From Caballeronia sp. SBC1 (GTDB lineage: Bacteria; Pseudomonadota; Gammaproteobacteria; Burkholderiales; Burkholderiaceae): 64,000 bases of DNA. Within the stretch, counting starts at the first letter, position 1. Every line of letters starts with the position of its first letter. The notes beneath the pieces are model-generated. The model saw only the letters and a program-made list of their open reading frames with translations. It was not told the DNA's origin and made no database searches. Shown in pieces: positions 1 through 9,300 of the stretch. The position numbers and the translations under genes were made by a program. The DNA lies in NCBI RefSeq assembly GCF_011493005.1, contig NZ_CP049158.1:124001-188000 (forward strand). Reading direction: 5' to 3'.

Positions 1-952
1 CTTCGAGCAATTCGTTCAGCGTGCCGGTCATCTTCTCGCGCGAGAACGCGTCGATTTCCAGGCCTTCAACGCGCTTGTATTCGCCGTTTTCGCACGTCAC
101 GGGAACGCCGTAGATGATGTCTTCCGGGATTTCGTACGAACCATCGGACGGAATGCCCATGGTGACCCACTTGCCGTTCGTGCCCAGCACCCAGTCGCGC
201 ACATGGTCGATAGCCGCGTTAGCTGCCGACGCCGCCGACGACAAGCCACGCGCTTCGATGATCGCCGCGCCGCGCTTGCCGACGGTCGGGATGAACGTGT
301 TGCGGTTCCATTCGTCGTCGTTGATCAGCTTGGTCAGCGACTCGCCTTCGACCGTGGCGAAACGGAAATCCGGGTACATGGTCGGCGAGTGATTGCCCCA
401 CACGGCCAGCTTTTCGATCGATGCGACCGGCTTGCCCGACTTGCCTGCCAGTTGCGACAGCGCGCGGTTGTGGTCCAGGCGCAGCATGGCCGTGAAGTTC
501 TTCTTCGGCAGATCCGGCGCCGACTTCATTGCGATGTACGCGTTCGTGTTGGCCGGGTTGCCTACCACGAGCACCTTCACGTCGCGGCTTGCCACTTCAT
601 TGAGCGCCTTGCCTTGCACCGTGAAGATCTCGGCGTTGGCGGACAGCAGGTCCTTACGCTCCATGCCCTTCGAACGGGGACGGGCGCCGACCAGCAACGC
701 GACGTCGGCGTCCTTGAATGCAACCTTCGGGTCGTCGGTGACAACCACGCCGGCCAGCAACGGGAACGCGCAGTCTTCCAGTTCCATGACTACGCCCTTG
801 ACGGCGCCTTGCGCCTGCGGCAGGTCTAGCAACTGAAGGATGACCGGCTGGTCTTTGCCCAGCAGGTCGCCGTTGGCGATGCGGAACAGCAACGAGTAAC
901 CGATTTGACCTGCGGCGCCTGTGACGGCAACGCGCTTTGCGGACTTAGCCAT
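1..952 (-). CDS. mdh: Malate dehydrogenase (partial, 3' end outside window)
   Basis: NAD-dependent malate dehydrogenase, oxidising malate to oxaloacetate in the TCA cycle. The reverse strand starts with [19 protein letters not shown], carrying the GAAGQIG nucleotide-binding loop. Further on it shows [12 protein letters not shown] and the [11 protein letters not shown] segment with the active-site His, all typical of the bacterial LDH/MDH superfamily. The ATG at 952 is preceded by AGGAG with about 8 bases spacing. Roughly the last ten codons lie beyond base 1. It stands next to the sdh and gltA genes, a TCA-cycle cluster well known from Burkholderiaceae. No defects are seen in the visible part. 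Confidence 0.97.
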   Translation of the reverse strand, partial: MAKSAKRVAVTGAAGQIGYSLLFRIANGDLLGKDQPVILQLLDLPQAQGAVKGVVMELEDCAFPLLAGVVVTDDPKVAFKDADVALLVGARPRSKGMERKDLLSANAEIFTVQGKALNEVASRDVKVLVVGNPANTNAYIAMKSAPDLPKKNFTAMLRLDHNRALSQLAGKSGKPVASIEKLAVWGNHSPTMYPDFRFATVEGESLTKLINDDEWNRNTFIPTVGKRGAAIIEARGLSSAASAANAAIDHVRDWVLGTNGKWVTMGIPSDGSYEIPEDIIYGVPVTCENGEYKRVEGLEIDAFSREKMTGTLNELLE

Positions 953-1473
953 TGAGAACACTCCTGAACGGTGCGTGAAACGCTAGGGGAAAACGCCATT
1001 TTAGGCGCGTTACGCGAAGCGTTGATGAAGCATGTGAATCGAACTGCGCGGGTCGCCCCGCGGGTTGCCCCGAAAACCCAATGGCGTCGCGCCTGAAGCG
1101 AGATTGTCATGGTCTTTCCGGTAGCATGCCGGCAATCGCAGCCCGATCCTCGTGCTGGGAATCTGGCTTGGGCGAGCATGGGATTTGCGCTGGATCCTGC
1201 TGGTTCAGCGCCGCTTATATGCCTCGTACACGCCTCATGCTTCGTGCGTCGCGTTTTCGAGGGCGCGGGCGTTGCGAGAGCGGGGCACTGGCAGCGGCAG
1301 CGAACACGAAAGCCGTTCGGCTTGAAGCGGTGAGCGGTAGGGCGATCTGGTGCGTCCTTGTGGCCAGCGCTTGGCTGGCCGACGCGCCGGGTGCGCGGCA
1401 TGAAACGCGCAGCATCCCGCAAACCCTTGCTCGCCAAGGAGTGTAGGATTCGATCAGGTCAAAGTCAACCGTA
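953..1473. other. Intergenic region mdh / GntR regulator
   Basis: About 520 bases between the divergent mdh and GntR genes. Open frames exist on both strands, but their composition is Arg/Ala/Ser-rich without recognisable domains or convincing ribosome binding sites, so no gene is called. The mdh promoter must lie in the left part. Confidence 0.5.
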
Positions 1474-1499
1474 TCCTATGTCTTATATAAGACATAGGA
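1474..1499. promoter_or_regulatory. Perfect 26-bp palindrome, candidate operator
   Basis: TCCTATGTCTTAT followed by its exact reverse complement. The core TCTTATATAAGA is AT-rich in a GC-rich neighbourhood. It ends 52 bases before the ATG of the GntR regulator. Members of this family bind short palindromes, so autoregulation is the simplest idea, with possible co-control of mdh or sdh. The palindrome is seen; the binding protein is inferred. Confidence 0.7.
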
Positions 1500-1551
1500 A
1501 TACCCGGGAAAACGCTAGACGCGGCTTGGCGCTTTATGATGAAATGCGCGC

Positions 1552-2340
1552 ATGAATTCGAACCCAGCGAGCACCACGAACCTTCCCGGCGCAGCCGGCG
1601 CGACGGAAGTCGTGTCCGCTTCGTCGCCAACGTTCAGCCCGCTATACCAGCAGATCAAGACCCTGATTACGCAAGGGCTGGAATCGGGTGATTGGAAGCC
1701 CGGCGAAATGATCCCCAGCGAAGTCGAACTGGCCGCCCGTTACAAGGTGAGTCAGGGGACCGTGCGCAAAGCCATCGACGAACTCGCCGCGGACAACCTG
1801 CTCGTGCGCCGTCAGGGCAAGGGCACGTTTGTTGCAACGCACAACGAAGATCGCGTACAGTTCCGCTTTCTCCGGTTGCTGCCGGAAGACGGCGACCTTC
1901 ATCCCCACGTGAGCCGGTTGCTGGAGTGCCGCCGTTTGCGCGCACCCGCCGAGATCGCTCGCCAACTGGACTTGAAGCCGGCAGACCCGGTTGTCTGTAT
2001 CAAACGATTGCTGCAATTCGACGGCGAAACCACCGTCTTCGACGAAATCTGGTTGCCCGGCGCGGTTTTCCGCGGACTGACGGCTGAGCGCCTGGCAGAT
2101 TACAAAGGCCCGCTTTACGCAATGTTCGAAACGGAATTCGGCACGCGCATGATCCGGGCATCGGAGAAAATCAGGGCGGTGGGGGCGGACGACGCAGTCG
2201 CTGAACTGCTTGGCGTGGCCGCCGGGTCGCCGCTGCTGTCGGTCGAGCGGGTGTCGTACACGTATGGCGACCGGCCGGTGGAAGTGCGGCGCGGGTGGTA
2301 TGTCACGAACGGCTATTACTATCAAAACGATTTGAGTTGA
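1552..2340 (+). CDS. GntR-family (HutC/UTRA type) transcriptional regulator
   Basis: Predicted DNA-binding regulator of 262 aa. Residues about 28-98 form the GntR winged helix (SPLYQQIKTLITQGLESGDW, then IPSEVELAARYKVSQGTVRKAI and the wing RRQGKGTFVA). Residues about 115-255 match a UTRA effector-binding domain of the HutC subfamily. It lies between mdh and the sdh operon in the same orientation as sdh, so control of TCA genes is likely but unproven. A perfect palindrome just upstream could be its operator. The first 25 residues are low-complexity and may be unstructured. Confidence 0.9.
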   Translation: MNSNPASTTNLPGAAGATEVVSASSPTFSPLYQQIKTLITQGLESGDWKPGEMIPSEVELAARYKVSQGTVRKAIDELAADNLLVRRQGKGTFVATHNEDRVQFRFLRLLPEDGDLHPHVSRLLECRRLRAPAEIARQLDLKPADPVVCIKRLLQFDGETTVFDEIWLPGAVFRGLTAERLADYKGPLYAMFETEFGTRMIRASEKIRAVGADDAVAELLGVAAGSPLLSVERVSYTYGDRPVEVRRGWYVTNGYYYQNDLS

Positions 2341-2508
2341 AGCGGGAGTTAAAACGGGACGTGGATGGCTTGGCGGCGGACCCAAGGGGCGCCTTAAAAG
2401 CCTTTCTCACGCGATTAGCAATAGCCTCTTGCGCGGCATTTCGCTGCAGCGCGATATAAAAAGGCGCTAAAATCGCGGACTAGTGTGATAACAAAGTTGG
2501 GGTCTAGC

Positions 2509-2919
2509 ATGGCTGAAGCCGTAAAAAAACCAAGACCTGAGTACCGGAATATCGGAATTGCTCAGCTAGCAACCTACCGCTTGCCACTAGCGGGAAAGGT
2601 TTCAATTCTTCACCGCATCAGTGGTCTGCTTCTATTCGTATCGCTGCCGTTTCTGCTCTATCTGCTGGACCAAAGCCTCACGTCGGAGATCAGTTTCGAC
2701 AGCTTCAAGGGCTTTCTCGCCAATCCCCTCATCAAGATCGTCGTCCTCGTGCTTTCGTGGTCCTTCCTGTTCCACTTTTGCGCCGGCATCCGCTTCCTGC
2801 TGCTCGATACCCATCGCGCAGTGAGCAAGGAAGGCGGCAAGCAGACGTCCATCGTTGTGCTCGTGGTGTCATCTCTGCTGACAATCGTCGTTGCGCTTAA
2901 ACTCTTTGGAGCCTTCTGA
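2509..2919 (+). CDS. sdhC: Succinate dehydrogenase cytochrome b556 subunit
   Basis: Membrane anchor of complex II, 136 aa, carrying haem b and the quinone site together with SdhD. The N-terminal part has the family pattern RPEYRNIGIAQLATYRLPLA followed by the SILHRISG motif. Three hydrophobic segments follow, and the second ends in the haem-ligand region LFHFCAGIRFLLLDTHR. I chose the ATG at 2509 over an in-frame GTG at 2485 because a purine-rich ribosome site (GTTGGGG) stands 6-7 bases before it. It is first in sdhCDAB-sdhE, with gltA following. Confidence 0.96.
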   Translation: MAEAVKKPRPEYRNIGIAQLATYRLPLAGKVSILHRISGLLLFVSLPFLLYLLDQSLTSEISFDSFKGFLANPLIKIVVLVLSWSFLFHFCAGIRFLLLDTHRAVSKEGGKQTSIVVLVVSSLLTIVVALKLFGAF

Positions 2920-2921
2920 GA

Positions 2922-3296
2922 ATGGCAGCGAACAACAACAATCGAATTGGTCCCAAGCGCCTGGTTGTAGGCGCGCACTACGGTCTGCGCGACTGGCTGG
3001 CGCAACGCATTACCGCCGTGGTAATGGCCCTGTACACGCTGGTCCTGCTGTTCTGGTTTTTTGGCGCGCGTGATTTTTCGTACGACGGCTGGGCATCCAT
3101 TTTCGCCATGCAATGGATGAAGCTTGCCACGTTCGTAGCCTTGCTCTCGCTCTTTTATCACGCGTGGGTCGGCATTCGCGACATCTGGATGGACTACATC
3201 AAGCCCGTCGGCTTGCGCCTGTTCCTTCAAGTGGCGACGATCCTCTGGCTGGTCGGCTGTATCGGCTACGCGGCACAGATTCTCTGGAGAGTGTAA
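2922..3296 (+). CDS. sdhD: Succinate dehydrogenase membrane anchor subunit
   Basis: Second membrane subunit of complex II, 124 aa. It shows three transmembrane helices and the family signature RLVVGAHYGLRDWLAQRIT near the N-terminus. The segment FYHAWVGIRDIWMDYIKP carries the haem/quinone-side His and Asp. It begins two bases after the sdhC stop, so the genes are translationally close. The AGCCTTCTGAGA just upstream gives a weak ribosome site inside sdhC. Confidence 0.96.
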   Translation: MAANNNNRIGPKRLVVGAHYGLRDWLAQRITAVVMALYTLVLLFWFFGARDFSYDGWASIFAMQWMKLATFVALLSLFYHAWVGIRDIWMDYIKPVGLRLFLQVATILWLVGCIGYAAQILWRV

Positions 3297-3299
3297 AGA

Positions 3300-5078
3300 A
3301 TGGCTGCAATTAAAACGTCCCTGCCGCGTCGCCGTTTCGACGTAGTTATCGTGGGTGCAGGTGGTTCCGGCATGCGCGCGTCGCTGCAACTCGCTCGCGC
3401 GGGTTTGTCCGTCGCGGTGCTGTCGAAGGTATTCCCGACGCGTTCGCACACTGTCGCGGCTCAAGGCGGTATTGGCGCGTCGCTCGGCAACATGAGCGAA
3501 GACAACTGGCACTACCACTTCTACGACACCATCAAGGGCTCCGACTGGCTCGGCGACCAGGATGCGATCGAATTCATGTGCCGTGAAGCGCCGAACGCAG
3601 TCTACGAACTCGAACACATGGGCATGCCGTTCGACCGCAACGCGGACGGCACGATCTATCAGCGCCCGTTCGGTGGCCATACGGCGAACTACGGTGAAAA
3701 GCCGGTGCAACGCGCTTGCGCCGCCGCCGACCGTACCGGCCACGCGTTGCTGCACACGCTGTACCAGCAGAACGTCGCGGCCAAGACGCACTTCTTCGTT
3801 GAATGGATGGCGCTGGACCTGATCCGCGACGCCGACGGCGACGTGCTCGGCGTGACCGCCATGGAAATGGAAACCGGCGACGTCCATATTCTCGAAGGCA
3901 AGACCACGCTGTTCGCCACGGGCGGCGCGGGCCGGATCTTCGCGGCATCGACCAACGCGTTCATCAATACCGGCGACGGACTTGGCATGGCGGCCCGCTC
4001 GGGCATCGCTTTGCAGGACATGGAATTCTGGCAATTTCACCCGACTGGCGTGGCCGGTGCGGGCGTGCTGATTACCGAAGGTGTGCGCGGTGAAGGCGGC
4101 ATTTTGCGCAATTCGGACGGCGAACGCTTCATGGAACGTTACGCGCCGACGCTGAAGGATCTGGCGCCGCGCGACTTCGTTTCGCGTTCAATGGACCAGG
4201 AAATCAAGGAAGGTCGCGGTGTAGGTCCGAACAAGGACCACGTCTTGCTGGACCTGTCGCATATCGGCGCCGAGACCATCATGAAGCGTCTCCCGTCGAT
4301 CCGCGAGATCGCGATGAAATTCGCGAACGTGGATTGCATCAAGGAACCGATCCCGGTTGTGCCGACCATCCATTACCAGATGGGCGGCATTCCTACGAAC
4401 ATTCACGGCCAGGTCGTGGGTACGTTGAAGGGCGGTTACGAAGAGCCGGTGAATGGCTTCTACGCGGTCGGCGAATGTTCGTGCGTCTCGGTGCACGGCG
4501 CGAACCGCCTGGGCACGAACTCGTTGCTGGATCTGGTTGTGTTCGGCCGCGCGGCCGGCAACCACATCATCAAGCATGCGCTGGACATGAAGGAACACAA
4601 GCCGCTGCCGGCCGACGCCGCCGACGCCGCGCTTGAACGCCTCGCCGTGCTGGAGAGGTCGTCGTCGGGCGAATACACGCAATCGATCGCGGGCGACATC
4701 CGCTCGACCATGCAGGCGCATGCGGGCGTGTTCCGTACGTCGAAGTTGCTGTCGGAAGGTGTGGACAAGGTCAAGGAATTGTCCGAGCGCGTGAAGCATG
4801 TGCATCTGAAGGACAAGTCGAAGGTATTCAACACGGCGAAGGTCGAAGCGCTGGAACTCGCGAACCTGATCGAAGTGGCGCGAGCCACCATGGTCTCGGC
4901 CGAAGCGCGCAAGGAAAGCCGCGGCGCGCACGCGCAAAGCGACTTCGAAATTCGCGACGACGAGAACTGGATGAAGCACACGCTGTGGTTCAGCGAAGGC
5001 GACAGGCTCGATTACAAGCCGGTGCATATGACGCCGCTGACGGTCGAATCGGTGCCGCCGAAAGCGCGTACCTTCTAA
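3300..5078 (+). CDS. sdhA: Succinate dehydrogenase flavoprotein subunit
   Basis: Catalytic flavoprotein of complex II, 592 aa, the usual length. The N-terminal FAD dinucleotide fold is VVIVGAGGSGMRASLQLARAG. The covalent-FAD His lies at about residue 50 in FPTRSHTVAAQGGIGASLGN. Substrate-site features include the HPTGVAGAGVLITEG stretch and the late HGANRLGTNSLLDLVVFGRA block. It oxidises succinate to fumarate and passes electrons to SdhB. It starts 3 bases after sdhD. Confidence 0.98.
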   Translation: MAAIKTSLPRRRFDVVIVGAGGSGMRASLQLARAGLSVAVLSKVFPTRSHTVAAQGGIGASLGNMSEDNWHYHFYDTIKGSDWLGDQDAIEFMCREAPNAVYELEHMGMPFDRNADGTIYQRPFGGHTANYGEKPVQRACAAADRTGHALLHTLYQQNVAAKTHFFVEWMALDLIRDADGDVLGVTAMEMETGDVHILEGKTTLFATGGAGRIFAASTNAFINTGDGLGMAARSGIALQDMEFWQFHPTGVAGAGVLITEGVRGEGGILRNSDGERFMERYAPTLKDLAPRDFVSRSMDQEIKEGRGVGPNKDHVLLDLSHIGAETIMKRLPSIREIAMKFANVDCIKEPIPVVPTIHYQMGGIPTNIHGQVVGTLKGGYEEPVNGFYAVGECSCVSVHGANRLGTNSLLDLVVFGRAAGNHIIKHALDMKEHKPLPADAADAALERLAVLERSSSGEYTQSIAGDIRSTMQAHAGVFRTSKLLSEGVDKVKELSERVKHVHLKDKSKVFNTAKVEALELANLIEVARATMVSAEARKESRGAHAQSDFEIRDDENWMKHTLWFSEGDRLDYKPVHMTPLTVESVPPKARTF

Positions 5079-5093
5079 GGCAAAGGAATCGAA

Positions 5094-5798
5094 ATGGCAA
5101 AGCGTACTTTTGAAATTTACCGCTACGATCCGGACAAGGACGCAGCGCCCCGCATGCAGACGTACGAGATCGAGATCGACTCGCACGAGCGCATGTTGCT
5201 GGACGCGCTGCTGAAGCTGAAGTCCGTCGATGAAACGCTGTCGTTCCGCCGTTCGTGCCGTGAAGGCGTGTGCGGTTCGGACGCCATGAACATCAACGGC
5301 AAGAACGGTCTGGCTTGCTTGCAGAACATGAACGACCTGCCGCAGAAGATCGTGTTGCGTCCGCTGCCGGGCTTGCCTGTTGTGCGCGACCTGATTTGCG
5401 ATTTCACGCAGTTCTTCAACCAGTATCACTCGATCAAGCCGTACCTGATCAACGACACGCCGCCGCCGGAAAAAGAGCGTCTGCAAACGCCTGAAGAGCG
5501 CGACGAGCTCGACGGCCTGTATGAGTGCATTCTGTGTGCGAGCTGCTCGACTTCATGCCCGAGCTTTTGGTGGAACCCGGACAAGTTCGTGGGTCCGGCG
5601 GGCTTGTTGCAAGCCTATCGGTTCATTGCGGACAGCCGTGACGAAGCGACGGGTGAACGTCTCGACAACCTGGAAGATCCGTACCGTCTGTTCCGTTGCC
5701 ATACGATCATGAATTGCGTCGATGTGTGCCCGAAGGGACTGAATCCCACGAAGGCTATTGGCAAGATCAAAGAATTGATGGTGCGCCGCGCTGTCTGA
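5094..5798 (+). CDS. sdhB: Succinate dehydrogenase iron-sulfur subunit
   Basis: Electron-transfer subunit, 234 aa. The [2Fe-2S] cluster motif is [19 protein letters not shown] plus LAC. The ferredoxin-like C-terminal part holds [12 protein letters not shown] and [17 protein letters not shown] for the [4Fe-4S] and [3Fe-4S] clusters. A clear AAGGAA ribosome site lies before the ATG. It is followed 14 bases later by sdhE. Confidence 0.98.
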   Translation: MAKRTFEIYRYDPDKDAAPRMQTYEIEIDSHERMLLDALLKLKSVDETLSFRRSCREGVCGSDAMNINGKNGLACLQNMNDLPQKIVLRPLPGLPVVRDLICDFTQFFNQYHSIKPYLINDTPPPEKERLQTPEERDELDGLYECILCASCSTSCPSFWWNPDKFVGPAGLLQAYRFIADSRDEATGERLDNLEDPYRLFRCHTIMNCVDVCPKGLNPTKAIGKIKELMVRRAV

Positions 5799-5812
5799 GA
5801 AGGACTTGTGTC

Positions 5813-6085
5813 ATGAATGACTCCGGGCATCAGTCCGACCCTCTACGCCGCGCACGCCTTCGGTGGCGCGCGCGGCGCGGTCTGCTGGAAAACGATCTGA
5901 TCTTCGAGCGTTTTTTCAGCCGATATGAGCATGACCTCAGTGACGCGGACGTTGGTGTTCTGACGCAACTGCTGGAACTGAGCGACAACGACCTGATGGA
6001 CTTGCTGCTGGCACGCAAGGAACCGGATGGCGAACTGGCCTCGCCGGATATGACCCGCGTGCTGGAGATGCTGCGCTCTGCCTGA
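5813..6085 (+). CDS. sdhE: FAD assembly factor SdhE
   Basis: Small (90 aa) helical protein of the SdhE/YgfY/Sdh5 family that promotes covalent flavinylation of SdhA. It carries the family RGxxE motif as RARRGLLENDLIFERF near residue 22, then the usual acidic helices (LTQLLELSDNDLMDLLLARK). The ATG at 5813 is preceded by GAGAAGGA. The position directly after sdhB is standard for Beta- and Gammaproteobacteria. Confidence 0.95.
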   Translation: MNDSGHQSDPLRRARLRWRARRGLLENDLIFERFFSRYEHDLSDADVGVLTQLLELSDNDLMDLLLARKEPDGELASPDMTRVLEMLRSA

Positions 6086-6161
6086 GCTAGTCCACGTGGC
6101 GTATGCAAGAGTCGTGCGAATTATCGAAAACCTGTTTCCATACTTCGATTGAGGATGTGCT

Positions 6162-7463
6162 ATGACCCCGTCAGATGTTAAAGCCACGCTATCGTTCAGC
6201 GACAACTCGCCGAGCGTTGAAATGCCGATCTACAAGGGCACCCTGGGCCCGGACGTAATTGACATCCGCAAGCTGTACGGCCAGACCGGCAAGTTCACGT
6301 ACGATCCGGGCTTCATGTCGACGGCGGCGTGCAATTCCGCAATTACGTACATCGACGGCGACAAGGGTGAGTTGCTGTATCGCGGGTATCCGATCGAGGA
6401 ACTCGCGGTCCAGGCCGACTTCATGGAGACCTGCTACGCGCTGTTGCACGGCGATCTGCCGACGGTCCAGCAGAAGGCCGACTTCGTTGAAACCGTCACG
6501 AAACACACGATGGTTCACGAGCAGATGCATTTCTTCTACCGCGGTTTCCGTCGCGACGCGCACCCGATGGCGGTGCTCGTGGCCGCGGTTGGCGCGTTGT
6601 CGGCGTTCTATCACGACTCGCTGAATATCAACGACCCGCGTCATCGTGAAGTGTCGGCCATTCGCATGATCGCGAAGCTGCCTACGCTGGTGGCCATGGC
6701 GTATAAGTTCACGATCGGCCAGCCGTTCGTTTATCCGAAGAACGATTTGTCGTACAGCGCGAACTTCATGCACATGATGTTCTCGAACCCGTGCGAAGAG
6801 TACAAGGTCAACGACGTGCTCGTGCGCGCGCTGGATCGGATTTTGATCTTGCATGCGGACCATGAGCAGAACGCTTCGACGTCGACCGTGCGTCTGGCTG
6901 GGTCGTCGGGTGCGAATCCGTTTGCTTGTATTGCTGCTGGCATTGCTTGTCTTTGGGGCCCGGCGCATGGCGGTGCAAATGAAGCTGCGTTGAACATGCT
7001 GGAAGAGATTGGCTCTGTCGACAACATTCCTGAGTTTATCAAGCAGGTGAAGGACAAGAATTCGGGCGTGAAGCTGATGGGCTTCGGGCATCGCGTTTAT
7101 AAGAACTACGATCCGCGCGCGAAATTGATGCGTGAGACTTGCCATGAAGTGCTTGAAGAGCTTGGTCTGCATGACGACCCATTGTTCAAGCTGGCAATGG
7201 CGCTGGAAAAGATTGCGCTGGAAGACGAGTACTTTGTGTCGCGTAAGCTGTATCCGAATGTTGATTTCTATTCGGGCATTGTTCAGCGCGCGCTGGGTAT
7301 TCCGACGGCTATGTTCACGTGTGTGTTTGCAATGGCTCGGACGGTGGGCTGGATTGCACAGTGGAACGAAATGATCGCTGATCCGGAACAGAAGATTGGC
7401 CGTCCGCGTCAATTGTTTATCGGCGAAACGCCGCGCGAAGCGAAGGCGATTGAGAAGCGGTAA
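6162..7463 (+). CDS. gltA: Citrate synthase (type II)
   Basis: Condenses oxaloacetate and acetyl-CoA to citrate, 433 aa. Catalytic landmarks are visible: [18 protein letters not shown] (active-site His), [13 protein letters not shown] (second His and Arg) and [11 protein letters not shown] (catalytic Asp). The N-terminal domain of about 60 residues is the one found in the hexameric, NADH-sensitive Gram-negative enzymes. It follows sdhE by 76 bases and is followed by a strong terminator. Confidence 0.98.
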   Translation: MTPSDVKATLSFSDNSPSVEMPIYKGTLGPDVIDIRKLYGQTGKFTYDPGFMSTAACNSAITYIDGDKGELLYRGYPIEELAVQADFMETCYALLHGDLPTVQQKADFVETVTKHTMVHEQMHFFYRGFRRDAHPMAVLVAAVGALSAFYHDSLNINDPRHREVSAIRMIAKLPTLVAMAYKFTIGQPFVYPKNDLSYSANFMHMMFSNPCEEYKVNDVLVRALDRILILHADHEQNASTSTVRLAGSSGANPFACIAAGIACLWGPAHGGANEAALNMLEEIGSVDNIPEFIKQVKDKNSGVKLMGFGHRVYKNYDPRAKLMRETCHEVLEELGLHDDPLFKLAMALEKIALEDEYFVSRKLYPNVDFYSGIVQRALGIPTAMFTCVFAMARTVGWIAQWNEMIADPEQKIGRPRQLFIGETPREAKAIEKR

Positions 7464-7533
7464 GCGGTAGTCTGGCTCACGCTTTGCATGACCCGTAAGG
7501 TCGTGAAATGCGTGAGGCGGGATGGATTGGGAG

Positions 7534-7568
7534 CGCCCCGACAGGTTGACTGTTGGGGCGTTTTTTTT
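7534..7568 (+). terminator. Rho-independent terminator after gltA
   Basis: 11-bp stem CGCCCCGACAG / CTGTTGGGGCG with one G-T wobble, loop GTTGA, followed by eight T. Confidence 0.9.
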
Positions 7569-7731
7569 GGCGGCGCGAAACTCGCGTGTGGCAAATAAGC
7601 GCGAGCCGGGCAAATCCTGATGCCAATTGCCGCGGCCCTCGTTCGACAGACCCAAACAGAGGGAGAATGACAGATGGTGCGAAGCCAGCGACCGCTCTTC
7701 GCGTCTTCCATCCGCGAGGAGGGCCAATCAA

Positions 7732-7947
7732 ATGGCAAAGAAATTCCCTGTACACCCGAAGCATCCCGAACGAAATTGTTGGGGATGCGATAAATACTGC
7801 GCCGCCGATTCGATGAATTGCGGAAACGGCAACGTTCGCACGCAACATCCAATAGAAGTGCTTGGCGACGATTGGCTCGAATGGGAACAAAGCGTTGCTG
7901 AGGATATGGCGACGGTGCACGGCGTTCGGCAGGACGACGCTGCATAG
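7732..7947 (+). CDS. DUF3079-type small protein
   Basis: A 71-aa soluble protein with a Cys cluster in NCWGCDKYCAADSMNCGNG and the ending EVLGDDWLEWEQS, which I recognise as the DUF3079 family of Proteobacteria; function unknown. Four to five conserved Cys suggest metal binding. The start at 7732 is chosen because GAGGAGGG lies just upstream; the frame is open further 5' but without a ribosome site. It is convergent with the secretion operon that ends at 7962. Confidence 0.8.
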   Translation: MAKKFPVHPKHPERNCWGCDKYCAADSMNCGNGNVRTQHPIEVLGDDWLEWEQSVAEDMATVHGVRQDDAA

Positions 7948-7961
7948 AACCATAAGCTGGC

Positions 7962-8432
7962 TCACGGCGCATAACTAAACTCCCACTGTTGGTAGCTTTT
8001 CACCGCTGCAAAACTCGTCTGATCAGTCCGAAATCCGGCTACCCTGACTGGTTTGCGAAGCGACACGCTGTGCACACCCATTACACCGCCGTCCGGAGCG
8101 GGAATCGGGATAAACGCTTCTCCCGTGATCGGATCTGGATAGAGCCTGCGCAGATAGCGGCGTATCACCGGATAGCGTGGGTCGCGTAGCAAATCATTGA
8201 GTTTCTCTGGATACGGTTTTGCGCCGACTGGCGTGCTCTGAGAGTACTGCCGAATTGCCTCCCGATACAGATTGCCGGTGTAGAGCAGTTCCGTCTCACG
8301 GTTGCGCTTATCAGTCATCGCGACATTTTCAAGCAGCTTGCCGAGACCCAGCGTGATGAACAGCACCATCAACAGCGCCCAAAAATACGTGACGCCCCGC
8401 TGTCGCGCGAAACTCGACCGGTTCTTCACCAC
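7962..8432 (-). CDS. Type II secretion / pilus-like pseudopilin, last gene of operon
   Basis: 156 aa with an N-terminal basic patch and a single hydrophobic helix (GVTYFWALLMVLFITLGLGK), then a soluble domain with YPEKLNDLLRDPRYP and DPITGEAF. That pattern is typical of GspG/H-like minor pseudopilins. The usual Glu at mature position 5 of the prepilin helix is not obvious (GVTYFW), so peptidase processing may be atypical. It overlaps the preceding pseudopilin by 7 bases and ends the operon. Confidence 0.75.
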   Translation of the reverse strand: MVKNRSSFARQRGVTYFWALLMVLFITLGLGKLLENVAMTDKRNRETELLYTGNLYREAIRQYSQSTPVGAKPYPEKLNDLLRDPRYPVIRRYLRRLYPDPITGEAFIPIPAPDGGVMGVHSVSLRKPVRVAGFRTDQTSFAAVKSYQQWEFSYAP

Positions 8433-8809
8433 GAGTTGTATTCCGTGCCGTCGAGCGCTTTGCCTGACGCACCACTCTTCACATCGACGATAGTTTTGTC
8501 ATCTTCGTCAACTCCCGCCACTGGCGCCCAACTATCGGAGCGGTTGGTGACCGGATCAAGCGGCAGCGCGCGAAGATAGTGCCGCTCGGTTAGAACGGAT
8601 AGTTTTTCTGGATAACTGCCGGTATCGCCGTAATACTGGTCTAGCGCCCGGCGCAGGACTGACAGATTCTCTTTTAAGGCCGCTTCCTTTGCTCGATCGG
8701 CCTGATGAACGTAGCGTGGTGCGACAATTGACAGCAACGTCGCGACTATCGCGAGCACCACCAGCAATTCGATCAGTGTAAAGCCACGATTCTGGCTCTG
8801 TGGGTTCAT
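8426..8809 (-). CDS. GspG-like pseudopilin
   Basis: 127 aa. It begins MNPQSQNRGFTLIELLVVLA, a perfect type IV prepilin-peptidase site (G|FTLIE) with methylatable Phe and Glu5. The C-terminal domain has DTGSYPEKLSVLTERHYLRA and LPLDPVTN, typical of major-pseudopilin-like proteins. It would assemble in the inner-membrane pseudopilus of the machine encoded by this operon. Confidence 0.88.
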   Translation of the reverse strand: MNPQSQNRGFTLIELLVVLAIVATLLSIVAPRYVHQADRAKEAALKENLSVLRRALDQYYGDTGSYPEKLSVLTERHYLRALPLDPVTNRSDSWAPVAGVDEDDKTIVDVKSGASGKALDGTEYNSW

Positions 8810-8816
8810 CTTTTTT

Positions 8817-9299
8817 TCACCATTTCCGATAAGGGATGCCGTTAGTTCCCTTCCTGTCGTTTAGCGAATACACGTCGTACACGTCGCCGTCCTCTTGCGG
8901 ATCGTCGGCTTCGCTGGAATAGCTGCGTATCCCCCAGCTGTCCTGCGCGGATTCGGATTGCGTCGGATTCATAGGATCCCGCGGCACGCGACGAAGGAAA
9001 AAAATCTTTTTGCCTTTTGGGTCACGCTTATCCACAAGACCTTTTGTCAGCTCGTCCAAGGAACGTGGATAACCGGTCGAATCAGCGGAGCGAGCAATCC
9101 GGCCTTCGTCGCCTGCTTGTTTGTAGACATCAATCGCAGTCCGAATCTCTCGTAGAGCTTGTTTTAGCTCGCGTTCTTTCTCACGCTGCTCATGCATCTT
9201 GACAAACGGTGTCGCGACCGAAGCGATGATCGCAACCAAGGCAACAGTGACGATCATTTCGATCAACGTAAAACCGGAATGGAGGCACCTCTTCTTCAT
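8817..9299 (-). CDS. Pseudopilin (GspG/H-like)
   Basis: 160 aa counted from the ATG at 9299, which directly follows the secretin stop. The N-terminus MKKRCLHSGFTLIEMIVTVA holds the prepilin cleavage site G|FTLIE. The soluble part has YPRSLDELTKGLVDKRDP and RRVPRDPMNPT, as in GspG relatives. A longer frame begins at 9356 inside the secretin gene, but only the shorter start places the cleavage site within a normal short leader. Confidence 0.87.
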   Translation of the reverse strand: MKKRCLHSGFTLIEMIVTVALVAIIASVATPFVKMHEQREKERELKQALREIRTAIDVYKQAGDEGRIARSADSTGYPRSLDELTKGLVDKRDPKGKKIFFLRRVPRDPMNPTQSESAQDSWGIRSYSSEADDPQEDGDVYDVYSLNDRKGTNGIPYRKW

Positions 9300-9300
9300 T

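Noticed and set aside
1081..1446. Possible gene between mdh and the GntR regulator
   Set aside because: No ribosome site, unusual composition, competing frames on both strands, no recognised domain.
4188..5486. Long antisense open frame over sdhA/sdhB
   Set aside because: Arg/His-rich shadow of strongly conserved genes on the other strand; the same applies to antisense frames over 2658-4040, 6189-7727, 23939-25816 and 55204-56682.
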